Below are positions 21,230 through 32,898 of a DNA stretch of 64,000 nt, piece by piece. How positions within the stretch are numbered: the first letter of the stretch is position 1; the number at the start of each line of letters is the position of its first letter. Source of the stretch: Marasmius tenuissimus. Its lineage: Eukaryota; Basidiomycota; Agaricomycetes; Agaricales; Marasmiaceae. The stretch is taken from positions 2,666,001-2,730,000 of the forward strand of contig JAQOTA010000050.1 of NCBI GenBank assembly GCA_029532415.1, read 5' to 3'. Under the pieces are notes generated by a model. It had not been told where the DNA came from. It did not search any database and saw only the letters and a program-made list of their open reading frames with translations. A program made the position numbers and the translations under genes.

Positions 21230-23040
21230 TTATTGTGCTGGTTGACACCGGTGCGTTCATGGGAGCTGAGAGTCTTGAGACTATTCGGAGGTTTTCTGTC
21301 GCGTCTCGCATCTCGCAGTCACGTTGTTGTGGGGTTCGGCCCTATTCGGCCTGCCAGCAAGACAAACAACGAGCTCCAAGCGCTGATGGTGTCGCCCACA
21401 ACATCCTTCACAACCATTGGGAGTTAATCGACTGCTTAAAACCTCATAGGCCGTAAAACCCAGCTCCTCAGCTGGTCCTTCGTCATGCAAAAGGACCTCC
21501 CACTCAGAGTCAGCGATAAAAAGGTATCTCTGAATATCAGGTTCACCAAGGGCTGGGGATTTGAGAGGATGGTCCGTGAGATGGGAACTAGCCTTTGAAT
21601 TTAATGACAACGACGTAGCCTGCTACAATCACAGCACTCCTCACAATCAACCCTCAGGATTTCATCAAATGCTCAGAAGCTCCCAGGCTGGAAATTCGAG
21701 CTCCCCTAGTAATGTTCTTGTCGTACAAAAGGGCTTCAACTTAAAGTCAGTGAGGAAAGGGATTCGGAAGCTCTGAATATTGGCTCTACCTTGGTCAGCG
21801 GGTAGTTCTGAGAGACGGCTCGCAGGATAGAGACTCGCACTCGGATTCGAGGTCAAAACTGGTCGACAACCAAGGGATAACGGAAATCACAGTGGCAGTA
21901 CGGTTACCTTGTCATCAGGTCACGCTATTGATCTACATTATCCCTAAAGAGTCAATTCGAAGCTTTGAACAGCTTCATCACCAAAGCCATTCTTTTCCCG
22001 TCATGTTTAGTGCCTGCCTTCGACACCATCCTCATCTGGGCTGCGGTCATCCGAATCAACATCACACCCCACAACTCACACGAGATAGTTAATGGTAACA
22101 TCACACCTCATGCATCACCCTCGGCTTCCAGCATGTCCATATCCGATTCATATACACCCCAGAACACAATCATGTCATTTGAGAAGGACGTTCACACTAT
22201 GGACTCAATAGGAAGAATGACTCGCAGATGTTCACTGTTGTAGTCGTAGAAAGCCATTCATTCTGCCTCATGGGTCATTTCCCTCCTCCTCACTTCTCAA
22301 GTCGGCTCAGAACTCGGTGTCGTCGTCATGTAACGGCTGCTCAATAAACAGTGAACATGGATACAATCGCGCCAATTCCAAACCCATGCAGATGCTCTCG
22401 CGAACGCTACTGACAAAGTCTCCACTATCGCCATCGCCGCTGAGACCTCCACTCCCTCATTTGTCGTTGTCGCCCTCACGTCATTGCGATTGACCGCAAA
22501 AATGGGACGCACAGGTCTCGTCGCTGGCACAACGACATTTCACAACCAAACAATCCTCCAAACACTTGTAGGCTGGACGTTCGAATCCTCAAGTAGAATT
22601 CTCCTCGGGCAGAAACTTCAGGTCAGCGAGAGGTCTAGAGAACATGGGCGTGACGAGTGAATAATCTGTTCGCTCTACTTGGCAGCAGGTGACTCCAGGA
22701 AAATAGCCCACAGACGGACCGAGACTCGAACCTGGAATCACGATTGGTCACCAACCGGTCGAACCGATACACGCTTCGCATGATATTTCCAAATACTTCA
22801 AACATATGATACATAAATGTTACATGCAGCCCAAACAAGGCGAGGGATTCAAGGAGCATACTAGATATACATGATGTATGTGATTCCATAAAGTTGAATA
22901 GCATCAGAACTGATGATACACATGACAAGGACCCTGAGATCTACTCAGTAGGAATGCCACATGCGACATTCCTATGTTGAAAGTGTAGGAGAAAGGGACA
23001 AATGAAAGAATTGAGGTGAGTTGCAATTCGTGGGCACCTT
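21230..23040. other. decayed region with an internal repeat
   Basis: Minus-strand stretches near 21290-21600, 21660-21856 and 22560-22680 share a pattern (leucine-rich lead, F-x-x-D-F-x-L-K-P-F / Y-L-F-I-A-D-S-E-W-E-V-L-L-H, then G-E-L-E-F-P-A-W-E), as if one unknown domain had been duplicated two or three times and decayed. No intact gene was recognised. The best run is the 109-codon frame at 21281-21610. Confidence 0.35.
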
Positions 23041-23052
23041 TATCTACTCCAG

Positions 23053-24164
23053 TCAGACATGCAATAACGTCTCTGACGTGAGAGGCTCGCAGGGTCGCTT
23101 TCGGCTTAGGCGTTGGTGTCGTTTGAGGTCACCGTTTGAATAGAAGGTGCCTTCACAACGATCGCACTTGTATGGTCTCTCTCCGTTGTGCACGCGGGTA
23201 TGATCTGCGAGCAAGTATTTGGGTGTGAGTGACTGATACAGAACAAGAGTATAACAGGCTTGCATTGTAAACTGTGTTTCGCAGTGAACGTGGATGTGCA
23301 CCCTGGAAAGCCACAGAAGTGAAGGGGACCCTTGCGTGCTTCGCTACGACGAGCCGTTGACGCCTGTGTTATTGCAAGAGACCCTACGAGACGGTGACAA
23401 TGGCTGGCATTGACGGACGAGCGAGTGGCATGGAAGCGAGATCCCACCATGGATAAGGCTTGATTGGCAGCTGCCTGGCTGGTCGGAGAAGGAACCCCAG
23501 CCCGTGTGCTGTGGAAGTCGTTGAGGATCATTGGCGACAAGCTTTGAGACAGAGAGCGTGTGGGATTGCCCGGGACTCCATGGCTCAGCCTTGTGGGTGC
23601 ATTCAAAGGGCTACAAGAAGGTGAGTTGGCATAGTTTGAATCCAGCTTCAGGATGAATTAGATACTGACTCAAAGTTGCCAAGGGTGTAGTCGGACAACT
23701 GTACTCGAAGAACGGTTGCTCTACCGAGATCGTCCAACGTGGACCCAGCTGCAACGTCTGGAGCGTGAGCCAATCGTTGAGTGTCATAGTCCGGTCCTTG
23801 GTATAGGGACGCTGGAGAGCTGTCGTTGTTTGACATGTGCAGTGTGCTCCCGGTATGCCATTGTTCTGAGTCAAGAGTATTCGAAAAGAGACTATGAATG
23901 TGGTCCGAGCCTGACAGTGAGCATAATACGGTAGAGTGGTAGAGTTGAGAGAACTCACGATGGACTTAAAGGGATCCCATCATCCACTGGTGGAATACGA
24001 GGGACGGTGGAGACAACATCATGATCCCTTGCAGGCCGGTGAAGCAGATCAGGGACGCAGTCCCAAAGCATCTGGTACCTAGACAGGTCAGCAGTATTAC
24101 GGGTGAGCAAAGCTCTCTTGCCGCCCAGAAATGCGACTCACTGGTCGTTTTCGCCCGATCCCAT
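23053..24164 (-). pseudogene. ZnF family copy C, probable frameshift between exons 2 and 3
   Basis: ATG 24164 opens the usual 23-base first exon (M-G-S-G-E-N-D-Q), and exon 2 ends in phase 2 as in the paralogues. The exon 3 frame that matches the family (S-N-N-D-S-S-P-A-S ...) is one base out of register, and the in-register reading meets TAG after six codons. Later exons are in frame: finger one C-G-F-P-G-C-T-S-T-F-T-A-K-H-S-L-Q / Y-H-T-R-V-H (here with standard x12 spacing, one residue shorter than its relatives), finger two C-D-R-C-E-G-T-F ... H-Q-R-L-S-R-K-R-P-C, ending TGA 23053. The intron between the finger exons uses a GC donor (T|GCAAGC). Either a one-base indel killed it or the model misses an unusual splice. 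Confidence 0.7.
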
Positions 24165-24213
24165 GATGTAGAGAAGAAGAGGGGAGTGTTATACGACGAG
24201 GGGATTGTAGCGC

Positions 24214-24221
24214 TTTTTATA
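24214..24221 (-). promoter_or_regulatory. TATA box of ZnF copy C
   Basis: TATAAAAA on the minus strand, about 50-57 bp before the ATG at 24164, as in other family members. Confidence 0.55.
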
Positions 24222-24229
24222 TCACTAAG

Positions 24230-26420
24230 GTATTATACTGGGCAGAAACTGCCGGTCCTCCCTATGTTTTCCGAAAAGCGTGCTGTTTGTTGCATAGTTT
24301 CTCGGCGTTTACGCAGCTTCTGTGATGATGGCGCCCACAGCAATTCGGTCTTCGGGTGATCGCTCAGATAATGAGAAACGCACCTTAATGCCGCCCCCGC
24401 TTTCCCTAATAGTCAAATGGGAACGGAAGCTTCGTCCTATTGGAGTGATGCTGTACGTTAGGGCATTAGATATGTCTGTTTTTCCGATTAGATCAACACG
24501 AAGCAGAAAGCAGATGAGCATTGTATCGATGGGAGTTTCTCTAATTTTCTGATGCCTTACAGTCAAGCCTTGCCAGACGCTTGATCGGTGCCACACTGCC
24601 AATGACAATGACAATTTGAATGACGCATGAAGACCTCCAGCAAACCCTTCATGAGTTATCGAGGGTGTGCGCGCTCCAGTGGCACTTAAAGTTTACTTTG
24701 AGTGATTGATTGACTCAAACTGGCATAGTATACCAACCTACAATATGCACAGCTCCGGAAAGCCGAGGGCTCGGAGAAAGCCGAGGCTCGGGGATGTCCG
24801 AGACCAACGATTGGTAGCAGTGGGCACCCACCTTCCTACCCATTTGATTTCTGGCAAGATCCGAAATGTGGTGTTCGCCGCGCATATGCCGTTCTATTCC
24901 AGGCAGGCCTCACGGACGAGCAAGCTCTTAGCTGAGCGCCGAGTCCTGAGTACTTGAGTATTGAAAGGGCTGTAAAAAGGAAACAGGTTTCCGACAGTGG
25001 ATCTGCCGAACGGTTTTTGGGAACTTTTGACTTACCACATAGGGCGAGTGCAATGTTAGGGTCCTTTTAGGTGAATATTTGGCTCTTTCCTGCCCTTTCT
25101 CGCACCATCAAATCTAAAGCAACCAGACAAGATGGACCCAAAGTTGACCGGGATAGTATATCGGAAGTCGGCACCCTGGATTGCCTATAATTCTTGCTGC
25201 TCCCCGTAGACGTCGTTGCCTCAGGACTGCCAGCAATGAAATAGGGTCAGTGAAGTCTGCTCGGGCATGTAGAATGATCTGGCGAAGGTTTCGTCGTCGC
25301 CGCAGCCTCAAGCACAACGCACTTGTGGTGAGAGTTAAAGGCCTTCATTGGGACTTGCTGTAGAACCCAGTGGGCCACTGGTCTGGAGGGGTACTCGAAA
25401 AATTCCCGTTGTGGAATGCTATCCTCTCTCTCGCTACTCTTACAAGACATGGTCTCGGTTTACCTCCGTTTCTCACTCACTGGAATGTTCGGTAATCATG
25501 CCAAGGACATCGGGCCTTGTAAATGACCTAATACGTAGTGAACACGGGCTCGCACCATGCTAGAGGGTAGTTCTAGGTACGTCGGGTCACACCCCAAGAC
25601 GCAAATAATTCAAGTACCTCTCTAGGGGCCCACGGCAAGTTCTGATGACCAGGGGCTGTTTGGGTGCAATTGCCATATCAGTCTTATCGAGCACTGATTA
25701 ACCCTAAATAGTAGGTGCAAAATTCCCAAAGATGTTGTTCAGCAAATTCCTAAGATGCCTAGGATTTGCCTCCGTTTCAAAATTACAGGTCTGGGGTACT
25801 TGGGGGCTAATCACGATGGTTTAAGGCAAAGAGAAATACGAATCAACCCGGTAGGCTGCCTCAGATAGTGAGTCAGTCACGGGATACCACCAGTGACCAA
25901 AGCGCAGGTTCCTTCCGGTTCCTTCACACCGCAGTACACACTTCTATGGCCCACCATATATGATCGCAATGTTATCGCATCTATGATGATCCCATAAGGT
26001 ATATCAGGTCATTTCATTTTGGGTCACTCATGTATAACATGACCCATACCAGTCGGGAATCCTATTCCACACGGTGTGTAGCAGGAGAGCATACAGTATC
26101 CGTTTTCACCTCGGGAGGCAGCCGCTTCGCTCGCTATCAGTAGGCACGTTGTTTCCGCATTGTTTCGCCCCCTCCGGCTCATACAGTGAGGGGAAATAGC
26201 TTTCGAAAGTACCATGACTTGTTGGCAAAGACCAAACAAAGTCAGGTTCTGTCGGAGAATGCCGACAATGCGCACTTCGTGTTAGAATTGAGACAGGACA
26301 GAGAGTCGAACTTATCAAAGAAAACCGAATGATTGAGACTTGAAGGTACGGCGGGGATAAAGAATGAGATACTAGAGCCGGCGAGTGATGGATCACGGTT
26401 GGTTCTCTCTACTCTCTCAT
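24230..26420. other. intergenic, no gene supported
   Basis: A 101-codon minus-strand frame at 24309-24614 has a protein-like C-terminal half (R-S-F-R-S-H-L-T-I-R-E-S) but no domain that I know and no companion exon. The rest holds short frames only. Confidence 0.35.
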
Positions 26421-26434
26421 TTACTGCCGGACTG

Positions 26435-27345
26435 AGCACTCGATTAAATACCCCTCAGAAGGGATTAGCAGGTGGAGAAAGGACCAGCTCTCCCTCCGCA
26501 GCACTGGAAAGTCTGGCATCAACGAGAAAATCCGTGCCCTGCGCACAGAGATGTCATCAAACAAGCCTATCGAGGGAAGGAGGTCGCTCACCGTAATGTA
26601 ACCACTCTCGTTAGTTGCCAAAATAGTGCCGGCCTCGCTATTGAACAGCCTCCCCAAACCTCCCATCGGAAAATGCACGAGTGGTCTCCAATGTCTCTCT
26701 ATGACAGGGATCCATCAGAAGCGGGGTCTTCAGCAGATGAGGGCACGATGCATTCGAAACGATACCTTTCACATGAGCCGTTTCCTCCGTCATCGCGCGG
26801 TAGCTCTATCCGAAGCGGTATGTGCAATTTGGGGTGTTCCCGCGAAGGGCGACGAAAAACACAGTATTGATGATCATTCCCCCAGTGAGGTTGGGGTCCT
26901 GTAGCGGTGATAGCACGTTTGGAACCAAACCAAGATGCCTTTGAGGGCTGTGAGAGCGTTGGCGTCGGACGGGTAGATTATCCCTGCATGCCGAAGTACA
27001 GAAAAAGGAAGTGTGAGTCACGAGCACACTGATAATGGGAAACTCAGAGAAGTCCAATAATGTCTAACCCAGCAAACCCCTTCATAGCTCTATCAACGAT
27101 ATCCTTGATATGATCTTCGAGGCCGGCATCGCATTCGACGGGATTGCTTCAGTATCCGGAGGAAAATCGGACGAGTTGAGCTGTCTTCTCGATAGCTGGG
27201 AGGTTCGTGTCCGCGAGGATAAAGTTTACGACTTCAGCTGCTTTGAGAGGCGAAGGGGGAGGATTCGAGATCGATGCCGTCGCCGGCGATTGCGATGATG
27301 CAGAATTTGTTGGAGAGACGACACAGTAATCGCAAGAATTGTATT
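26435..27345 (-). pseudogene. SDR relic 4, nearly full length
   Basis: Colinear with the intact SDR: N-K-F-C-I-I-A-I-A-G-D-G-I (near 27320, GxGxIG motif damaged), F-I-L-A-D-T-N-L-P-A-I-E-K-T-A-Q-L, E-D-H-I-K-D-I-V-D-R-A-M-K-G-F, then after a decayed intron G-I-I-Y-P-S-D-A-N-A-L, G-S-K-R-A-I-T-A, and finally H-F-P-M-G-G-L-G-R-L-F (near 26670), N-E-S-G-Y-I-T and a last exon near 26545-26450. Several frameshifts are present and the YxxxK active site is lost. It is the least decayed of the five relics at the 5' end. Confidence 0.75.
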
Positions 27346-27760
27346 TTTCCCAGGCATACGAGACGTCGAAGAATCTCCTACCGCTAGAAAACAGGGTGAG
27401 AGTATCTTGCGTAGCCTATCTTGAGCATTAGCCTAAGAGAAGCAATCAACAGCAATGGAGGAAAAGAGCCAAGCGACGCAGTTTGTGGGGCCAGAAGTCG
27501 TGAGATATGCCAAGCTGGGGATCACGAGCAGAATGAAACCAATAATACTCGAGATGTCAAGAGGAATTTGAGGTTCACTGAGCCTTATGATTGTAGTCAG
27601 ATCTCGGTAGGAAACGACCACAGTGGCGCGTAAGATCAGAGTGGGATGAACTGCGATTGGCGTATCAGTCTCGCAGCCCTTTCATCTAGTCATGATAGAG
27701 GGCCAAAACATGTCTTGAGCTTGGTACAAAGACGCGGATCTCTGTGGCAAAAGGCAAGTG
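27346..27760. other. intergenic, nothing recognised
   Basis: Short frames only. Confidence 0.35.
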
Positions 27761-27766
27761 GAAGAA

Positions 27767-27832
27767 GTGACGGAGGTACGTGACTCGGTGACTCCTGGTG
27801 ACGGAGAGTGACTGCAGGTGACTGCGGGTCAC
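27767..27832. promoter_or_regulatory. GTGAC repeat cluster with 10-bp phasing, upstream of membrane protein copy 1
   Basis: GTGAC begins at 27767, 27780, 27788, 27798, 27808 and 27818, and the inverted form GTCAC begins at 27828. The last five are exactly 10 bp apart. The final pair forms the palindrome-like GTGACTGCGGGTCAC, also found 10-bp spaced upstream of the other copies (42777, 52112, 57038). It lies about 340 bp before the ATG, as in copy 2. Confidence 0.55.
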
Positions 27833-28169
27833 TACCACAAATGGGGAAGGTAAAATGACTCAGGGTTGATCATATGATGCGGTGCATGTGGCAACGCCTC
27901 CGTCTCCACATTTGCTTTGACCTCCTCCTCCATCTCCTCCTCCGATTCTCGACGCGATTCTTCGTGTTTTCTCTCTGCTTGCTCTCCTCATGAAGTTTCT
28001 CTATGTTAGTTTGAACTCAGCTCGTCACGCTTGACCAAACACAGACCATACCGAGCCAAACAATGGCCCCTTATATTCCTGCCCTTCCAGAATTCGTGTC
28101 TTTCTTCAGGCTTAACCACCTACCCCCATCATCTCTGCCTTTGCACTCACCCTGCACTCGCGATCAAAG

Positions 28170-28838
28170 ATGATTTCCTACCTTACTTGTGCTCTTACCG
28201 CTCTCAACCTCGACTTCTGTGTCTCGTCCGTCACCATCCGAGACATATTGGTCTTGGTCGTCGCACTCGCTGCCGTCGTTGTCGCTGGACTCGTCATCGT
28301 CGTCGGTAGCCCCTATACCCCCTATACCCCCTCCGACCTCCCTTCCCCTTCCCTTTCCTCCCTCACCAGTTCTACCAACACCGTCCGACCTCCAAGCCCA
28401 GACAGGCTCCCAGAAATGGCCCCTTTCCCCGCCAACCAGGACGACAGCTTGTGGCCCACCGCCGGCGAGTACAAGACCGGTCTCGGACTCACCTTCGAGG
28501 ACGCAGACTCGGATATCGCTCGACGACTGAACATGGTCGCCCTGCACACCATCGTCTACGACATCGGCGACGACTTCTTCGACTTTGCGCCTCCTCGTGC
28601 TGGTCACTTCGAGGGCGTCGAGTTTGAGGAGGAGTTGTTGGACGATGTTGCGGACCCGTCCCTCGGCTACTGGGACGCGATGGGCGAATCGGAGAGAGAG
28701 TTTACGTGGAGGACGGAGTACGGAGACGACAGTTGGTTGTTCGATAGGCCACTTTATACGGAGGTGGAGGAGAAGAAGTCAGTGTGGAGGAGGATTCGAT
28801 CGGGGTTGAAGAAGAAGGTGCTGAGGAGACATTTCTGA
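28170..28838 (+). CDS. single-pass membrane protein, lineage-specific family, copy 1
   Basis: An intronless 222-residue protein that I do not recognise. A short N-terminal stretch is followed by one strong hydrophobic segment (about residues 25-46, I-L-V-L-V-V-A-L-A-A-V-V-V-A-G-L), then a Pro/Ser/Thr-rich linker (P-Y-T-P-Y-T-P), an acidic middle with G-L-G-L-T-F-E-D-A-D-S-D-I-A-R-R, and a conserved end with F-T-W-R-T-E-Y-G-D-D-S-W-L-F-D-R-P and a strongly basic tail (R-R-I-R-S-G-L-K-K-K-V-L-R-R). One membrane anchor with the basic tail in the cytosol is the simplest topology, but orientation is a guess. Two more copies lie at 41776 and 51324 (about 85-90% identical by eye), which supports real coding selection. 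Confidence 0.75.
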   Translation: MISYLTCALTALNLDFCVSSVTIRDILVLVVALAAVVVAGLVIVVGSPYTPYTPSDLPSPSLSSLTSSTNTVRPPSPDRLPEMAPFPANQDDSLWPTAGEYKTGLGLTFEDADSDIARRLNMVALHTIVYDIGDDFFDFAPPRAGHFEGVEFEEELLDDVADPSLGYWDAMGESEREFTWRTEYGDDSWLFDRPLYTEVEEKKSVWRRIRSGLKKKVLRRHF

Positions 28839-29600
28839 TTGCTTTTGCTTCTTGGCTGGCTCTGACTCTTTGGCCCCCTGGATCTACTGGTGCTTGATTC
28901 TCTGGCTTCTGGACTCTCGGCGACTCTACTGGTGCTCTCTGGATCTTTGGCTCTCGGCTCTCTTGGACTACTGCGTGCTCCTCTTCGGTCTCTGGCTTCC
29001 CGGTTTACCATCTATGATACCCTAATTATTCGATACCCTTTTCGTCTCCCGAATACCCTAATCCCTTTTCATTAACCATTGTCACGTTTGCCTCACGGGC
29101 CATAGATGCTATCCCATGTTTACTCTCTTTCTATTTTAATTGTTTTTCTTTGCCTGCGCTGCTCGATACCCTTGGCTTCATCTATACCATCTTATACCCC
29201 ACGAACCATATTCAAATATCCTATCAGATTCGTGTCTTTTGGATACCTTTATAATTTTCCCTTCTCGCCGCCGTCTGCCTGACGGGCCTACACTCAGGGA
29301 TATACGCCTTCAGCCGATCCCCTAATCTTCGGACGAGCACCTCACCGTAACGGATATTACTTCGATACCCATGGGCCTGGAGGGAGGGTTAGTGGCCACT
29401 GCCTGCTGTCTCGGGCGGTGGTCGATTTTGGAAGGGGTAAGCCTTTGTCAAGTCTCTATTTTCCCATTCCATGTAACTGACTGCCCTACATTCTAGCACG
29501 CTGGGCGTCATGTCAGTTTCGGCGGGGAGGACAGATTCGGGATTGTAGACGGAGTGGAGGTCGGGGCCCCGGGTTGAAGTTTATTGTAGTACCGTAACAG
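28839..29600. other. 3' flank co-duplicated with the membrane protein
   Basis: The bases after the stop (repeated TCTGG/CTCT stretches, then runs of GATACCCT) recur downstream of copies 2 and 3 (about 41780-41240 and 51320-50700 on the minus strand), so the duplicated block extends at least 600 bp past the gene. A GGGCGGTGG motif near 29410 can pair with its complement in copy 3. No gene was recognised. Confidence 0.5.
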
Positions 29601-30739
29601 TGGACTCATTTGGCTTACTATCTACTGCGCCCATATGTACACATACCCTCTATTATTATCCACCTTTTCGTTAGTACACCGCACCGTCGGCCAATTATTT
29701 CAATATTGCATGCATAAGTTCCAGACTACTAGCGGATATCACCCCCAACCCGACTTGGCTCGTACCACCACGCGACAACGAAAAGACGTCTTGATCGACG
29801 GTCATTCATCAAGACGTCTCTCATCGACCAGAATCATTATGACCGTAAAGTCGTACTCAGCTACATACTAGTTCGAGCCTAGCACCCTCGCATACTGCTC
29901 AAAGATCCGAGTCCAACCAACACATCCGAATTAGATAAATAGCGTGGACAGAGAAAGTATGATTCACCAGTAACGACAGACATATCCACACTATTCGAGA
30001 GGAGGGGGAGGGAGGAAATTCGGGATCCAGGAATCCAGAATTCGGTATAGACGGAAAGAGACGAAACGGAATAAGGATATCAAAAAAAAAAAAAGTCGGG
30101 AGGTTAAAGGACTCCAGACGAGTAAGAGTACAAGTATTCCAACGCAGGCGCAGGAAGAACGCATAACGGGTACCGGTCGCTGGGACGGGAGGGGAGAAGG
30201 GAGGAGACGAGAGGAAGCGTGAGGTAAGGTATAAGTATCGTATGGACACTGGGACACGGGACACGGACAGACAGAAACGAAGAGAAAAGGACAAGGGAGG
30301 TAGGGAAACGTATGAGATGAGAGATGTGATAGATGTTACCCGCGAAGGGGTGGAGGAGCGATGCGAAGAAAGAGAGGGAGGGATAGGGTAGTGTGAGGAC
30401 AAGTCGAAGTGAAAGACAAATCGAGGTAGAAGATGGGTTGATGAGATACGTCGTACGTCAAGCATAACAAGTAGAAAAGTTGTACATACACGGTAGATGG
30501 AATCGAGAAAATCAAGGAATCAACAACCACGACCACGAACGAATGCGGACTCCGAGGAGAGTGGCGGAGCGGACGAAGGAGATAAGAATCGGGGATGCGA
30601 CCGTGGAGGGGGGAAGAAACCGGCAGTACGGGCGTCAAGCCAGCGAGAGGGAAAGAGGATGTATCAAGACTTGGCGGTAGATGGCGGCAGTGGTGGATGA
30701 TGCGGCGAAGACCAACGAGACTCAGTCAAACCCGCCCAC
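29601..30739. other. intergenic and 3' region of the 30.7 kb gene
   Basis: It contains a perfect hairpin AGACGTCTTGA ... TCAAGACGTCT near 29783-29817 and an A14 run near 30070. Long minus-strand frames here are Ser/Pro/Phe-rich antisense artefacts of purine-rich DNA. Confidence 0.35.
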
Positions 30740-32697
30740 TCACTTCGCAAAATACCCTTCCCCTTGTCCCGCCTCCGAGCTAACACCGTACGCTCCCCTC
30801 GTAGGACTCATAACCCCATTCCCAGCCGGCTCAACAACACTAGTGACATTAGTGTTGATCATCGTAACAGGTCCGCCAAGCCCACCCATCATATTCGTCA
30901 CCGTTCCACTCCTCCCTCTGCCTGCACCGACAGGCGTAGAACCCCTCGAGGCCGAACCACCGATAGGAGGACTCTTAGCCCTCTCGGCATACGCACGCAA
31001 CATCTCGTCCGGTGACATCGCCACAGGTGCAGGCGCCATCGTTGGAGCAGGTAAAGTCTGACTCCTCATATTGGGGCTCAATGGTGCGATTCCCAACGGT
31101 GCGTTCGGGCTAAACGGCGAACCCGCGCTCGGGAAGGTGGCAGTAACAGGTGAGGCAGTGAACAACGTCGGGTCCGAGTTGAAAGCAGGACTCGACGCGT
31201 TCAAGTGGTTTGCGAGTGTCGGGACGGGGAATGAGGGCATCGCTGCGTATTGGGCTTGTTCGTCCTCAGCGTCGTCAGGGTGGCCAACAATGTGGGCATT
31301 GAGTTCGGCTGCTTGTGCGCGCATCACTTGAAAGATTTGTTCAGTACACAGAGAAAAAAGAAATGGAAGGGAAGGTACTCACTACTCAAAGCAGGCGCAA
31401 CATCATCCCCACCCTCATCCGCATACGTCGAGATAGCCCTTGCGTTCATACTGATATCGTCCGGAGTCAAAGTCCTAGCTCCATCCCTCTGCTTCGGACT
31501 AACGACTGCAACGTTGTTGTCTTCTTCCTCCTCTACACCGTAATGCGAAAGCGTAGCCGTGGACCTGTTCAACCCAGTCGGAACGGGAGGAACATGTCCC
31601 TGGTGGAACGCCCTGCTCTTCCTCTCATACGTGCTATAGACCGAACGACGCGTCTCGCCAGAAGGTCGGGGACCAACAGAATCCGCAAACGAAACCCGAG
31701 ATACGCGTTGTGCGATTTGAGTGTTCGAGTAAGCCGTCGACCGAAGTCCAACACCAGGAGAACGCGAGTTGAGGTATTCCGCAGACGTAGGGGACTGAAC
31801 GGGTGCACCATCAGCGCCAACGTCGACTCCATAATACCCACCATGACCAGCGGCACCAACTCCAGCACCGTTCATCTCTGGTGCGTACACAGAGGAAACC
31901 GGTCGGATCTCCCCAACCCCACTTCTTCGGACACCAACCCCGCCATCCGTCACGTTGAACGTAGAACCAGCCATGGAAGCCCGAATCCCCGCCTGGGCAC
32001 CCGTCACCGTCATCGACTTCCAATCATGACTGACAACGGACATCCTCCTATCAACCTTTTCGGTCCATTCGTCCCGGGCTTTACGTGCCTTACGTCTCTG
32101 GTATTTGATATACCCAAATACGGCGAGTGCGATGAAAATCAAAGGGATAAGAATGCCAGCTGCGATTTTGCCCTTTGAGAGCTCACGCTCGGCAACTATC
32201 TGTCGGTCCTTCTTTCCGGAGTAATCGGTAGTGTCGTCGCTATTGGCAGCGAGTGAGGTAGGGGGTTTAGACTCGTCGTATTCGACTTTAAAGTATGGGC
32301 CTGGGGGGACAGGTGAGAGGAAGGGGAGGTCGCCTTGTCCTACGATGGTGAGTTGGAGAGTGACCTCTTTGGCCTTGTCCCAACCTTTCCATTCGGGGTT
32401 GACTTGGAGGTTTGCTGTACCGGCGGAGAAGGTGACATCTGTCCAATGATGGACGAGGGGTTCTTTGGCCTTGGGGTTGTACAAGTAGATTTCTGCGAGG
32501 TCATTGTTCTTTGCTTTGACGTCGGGGAGACAAGCTGGGTCCCATTGAACGGGGATTGTGGCGTTGGCGAGGCCGTCCGCGGAGAGTTTGAAGGTTGAAG
32601 ACGATGTGGGTAATTTGTAGAAACTGGTGCTGGTGCAGGCCGGAGCTCGTTTACCGTGTTGATGGACGACGTTGAGAGAAACTCTGTGGGAAACCAT
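30740..32697 (-). CDS. large single-pass membrane protein with extracellular beta domain, hypothetical
   Basis: Two exons (32697-31383 and 31326-30740) with donor A|GTGAGT and acceptor TTTCAAG|TG, joined in frame to give 633 residues. Residues about 15-150 form a compact domain (S-F-Y-K-L-P, I-P-V-Q-W-D-P-A-C-L, W-K-G-W-D-K-A). About 190-215 is one transmembrane helix (I-A-A-G-I-L-I-P-L-I-F-I-A-L-A) followed by a stop-transfer cluster R-R-K-A-R-K-A-R. The remaining 400 residues are low-complexity, Ser/Pro/Gly/Ala-rich and probably disordered and cytosolic. This plan is common among basidiomycete cell-surface proteins of unknown role. No clear signal peptide follows ATG 32697, so the true start could be an upstream exon. 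It diverges from VFA1 across about 200 bp. Confidence 0.75.
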
Positions 32698-32898
32698 TTT
32701 ATGTTTTGTTTTTCTTGTTCGTAAAGAGCGACTAAAGGAAAGACTGGGAGAAAAAGAGAGAAAGGGCAAAAGGGGATCCCCACAGAGAGACGGGTTGAGG
32801 GAAAGGTTGGAGTTGAAAACGTTTGCGTAACAACCAGTTTGACGTTCAAACTCCGCGACAAACTCAGCCAATCAACGGCGTCCCTGACTTGGCCCCCT
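32698..32898. promoter_or_regulatory. shared divergent promoter of the membrane protein and VFA1
   Basis: The two start codons are 201 bp apart on opposite strands, so both promoters must lie here or overlap the genes. No clear TATA box is seen, as is usual for housekeeping-type fungal genes. Confidence 0.55.

Noticed and set aside
22680..22760. Possible tRNA T-arm (GGTTCGAGTCTC on the minus strand)
   Set aside because: No matching acceptor, D-arm or anticodon stem could be folded around it.
28164..28607. 147-codon minus frame over membrane protein copy 1
   Set aside because: Val/Gly/Asp-rich antisense shadow; the plus frame is the one conserved among the three copies.
31315..32178. Plus-strand 287-codon frame within the 30.7-32.7 kb gene
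   Set aside because: Arg-rich antisense of a Ser/Pro/Gly-rich coding sequence; the minus strand has the membrane helix and clean intron.
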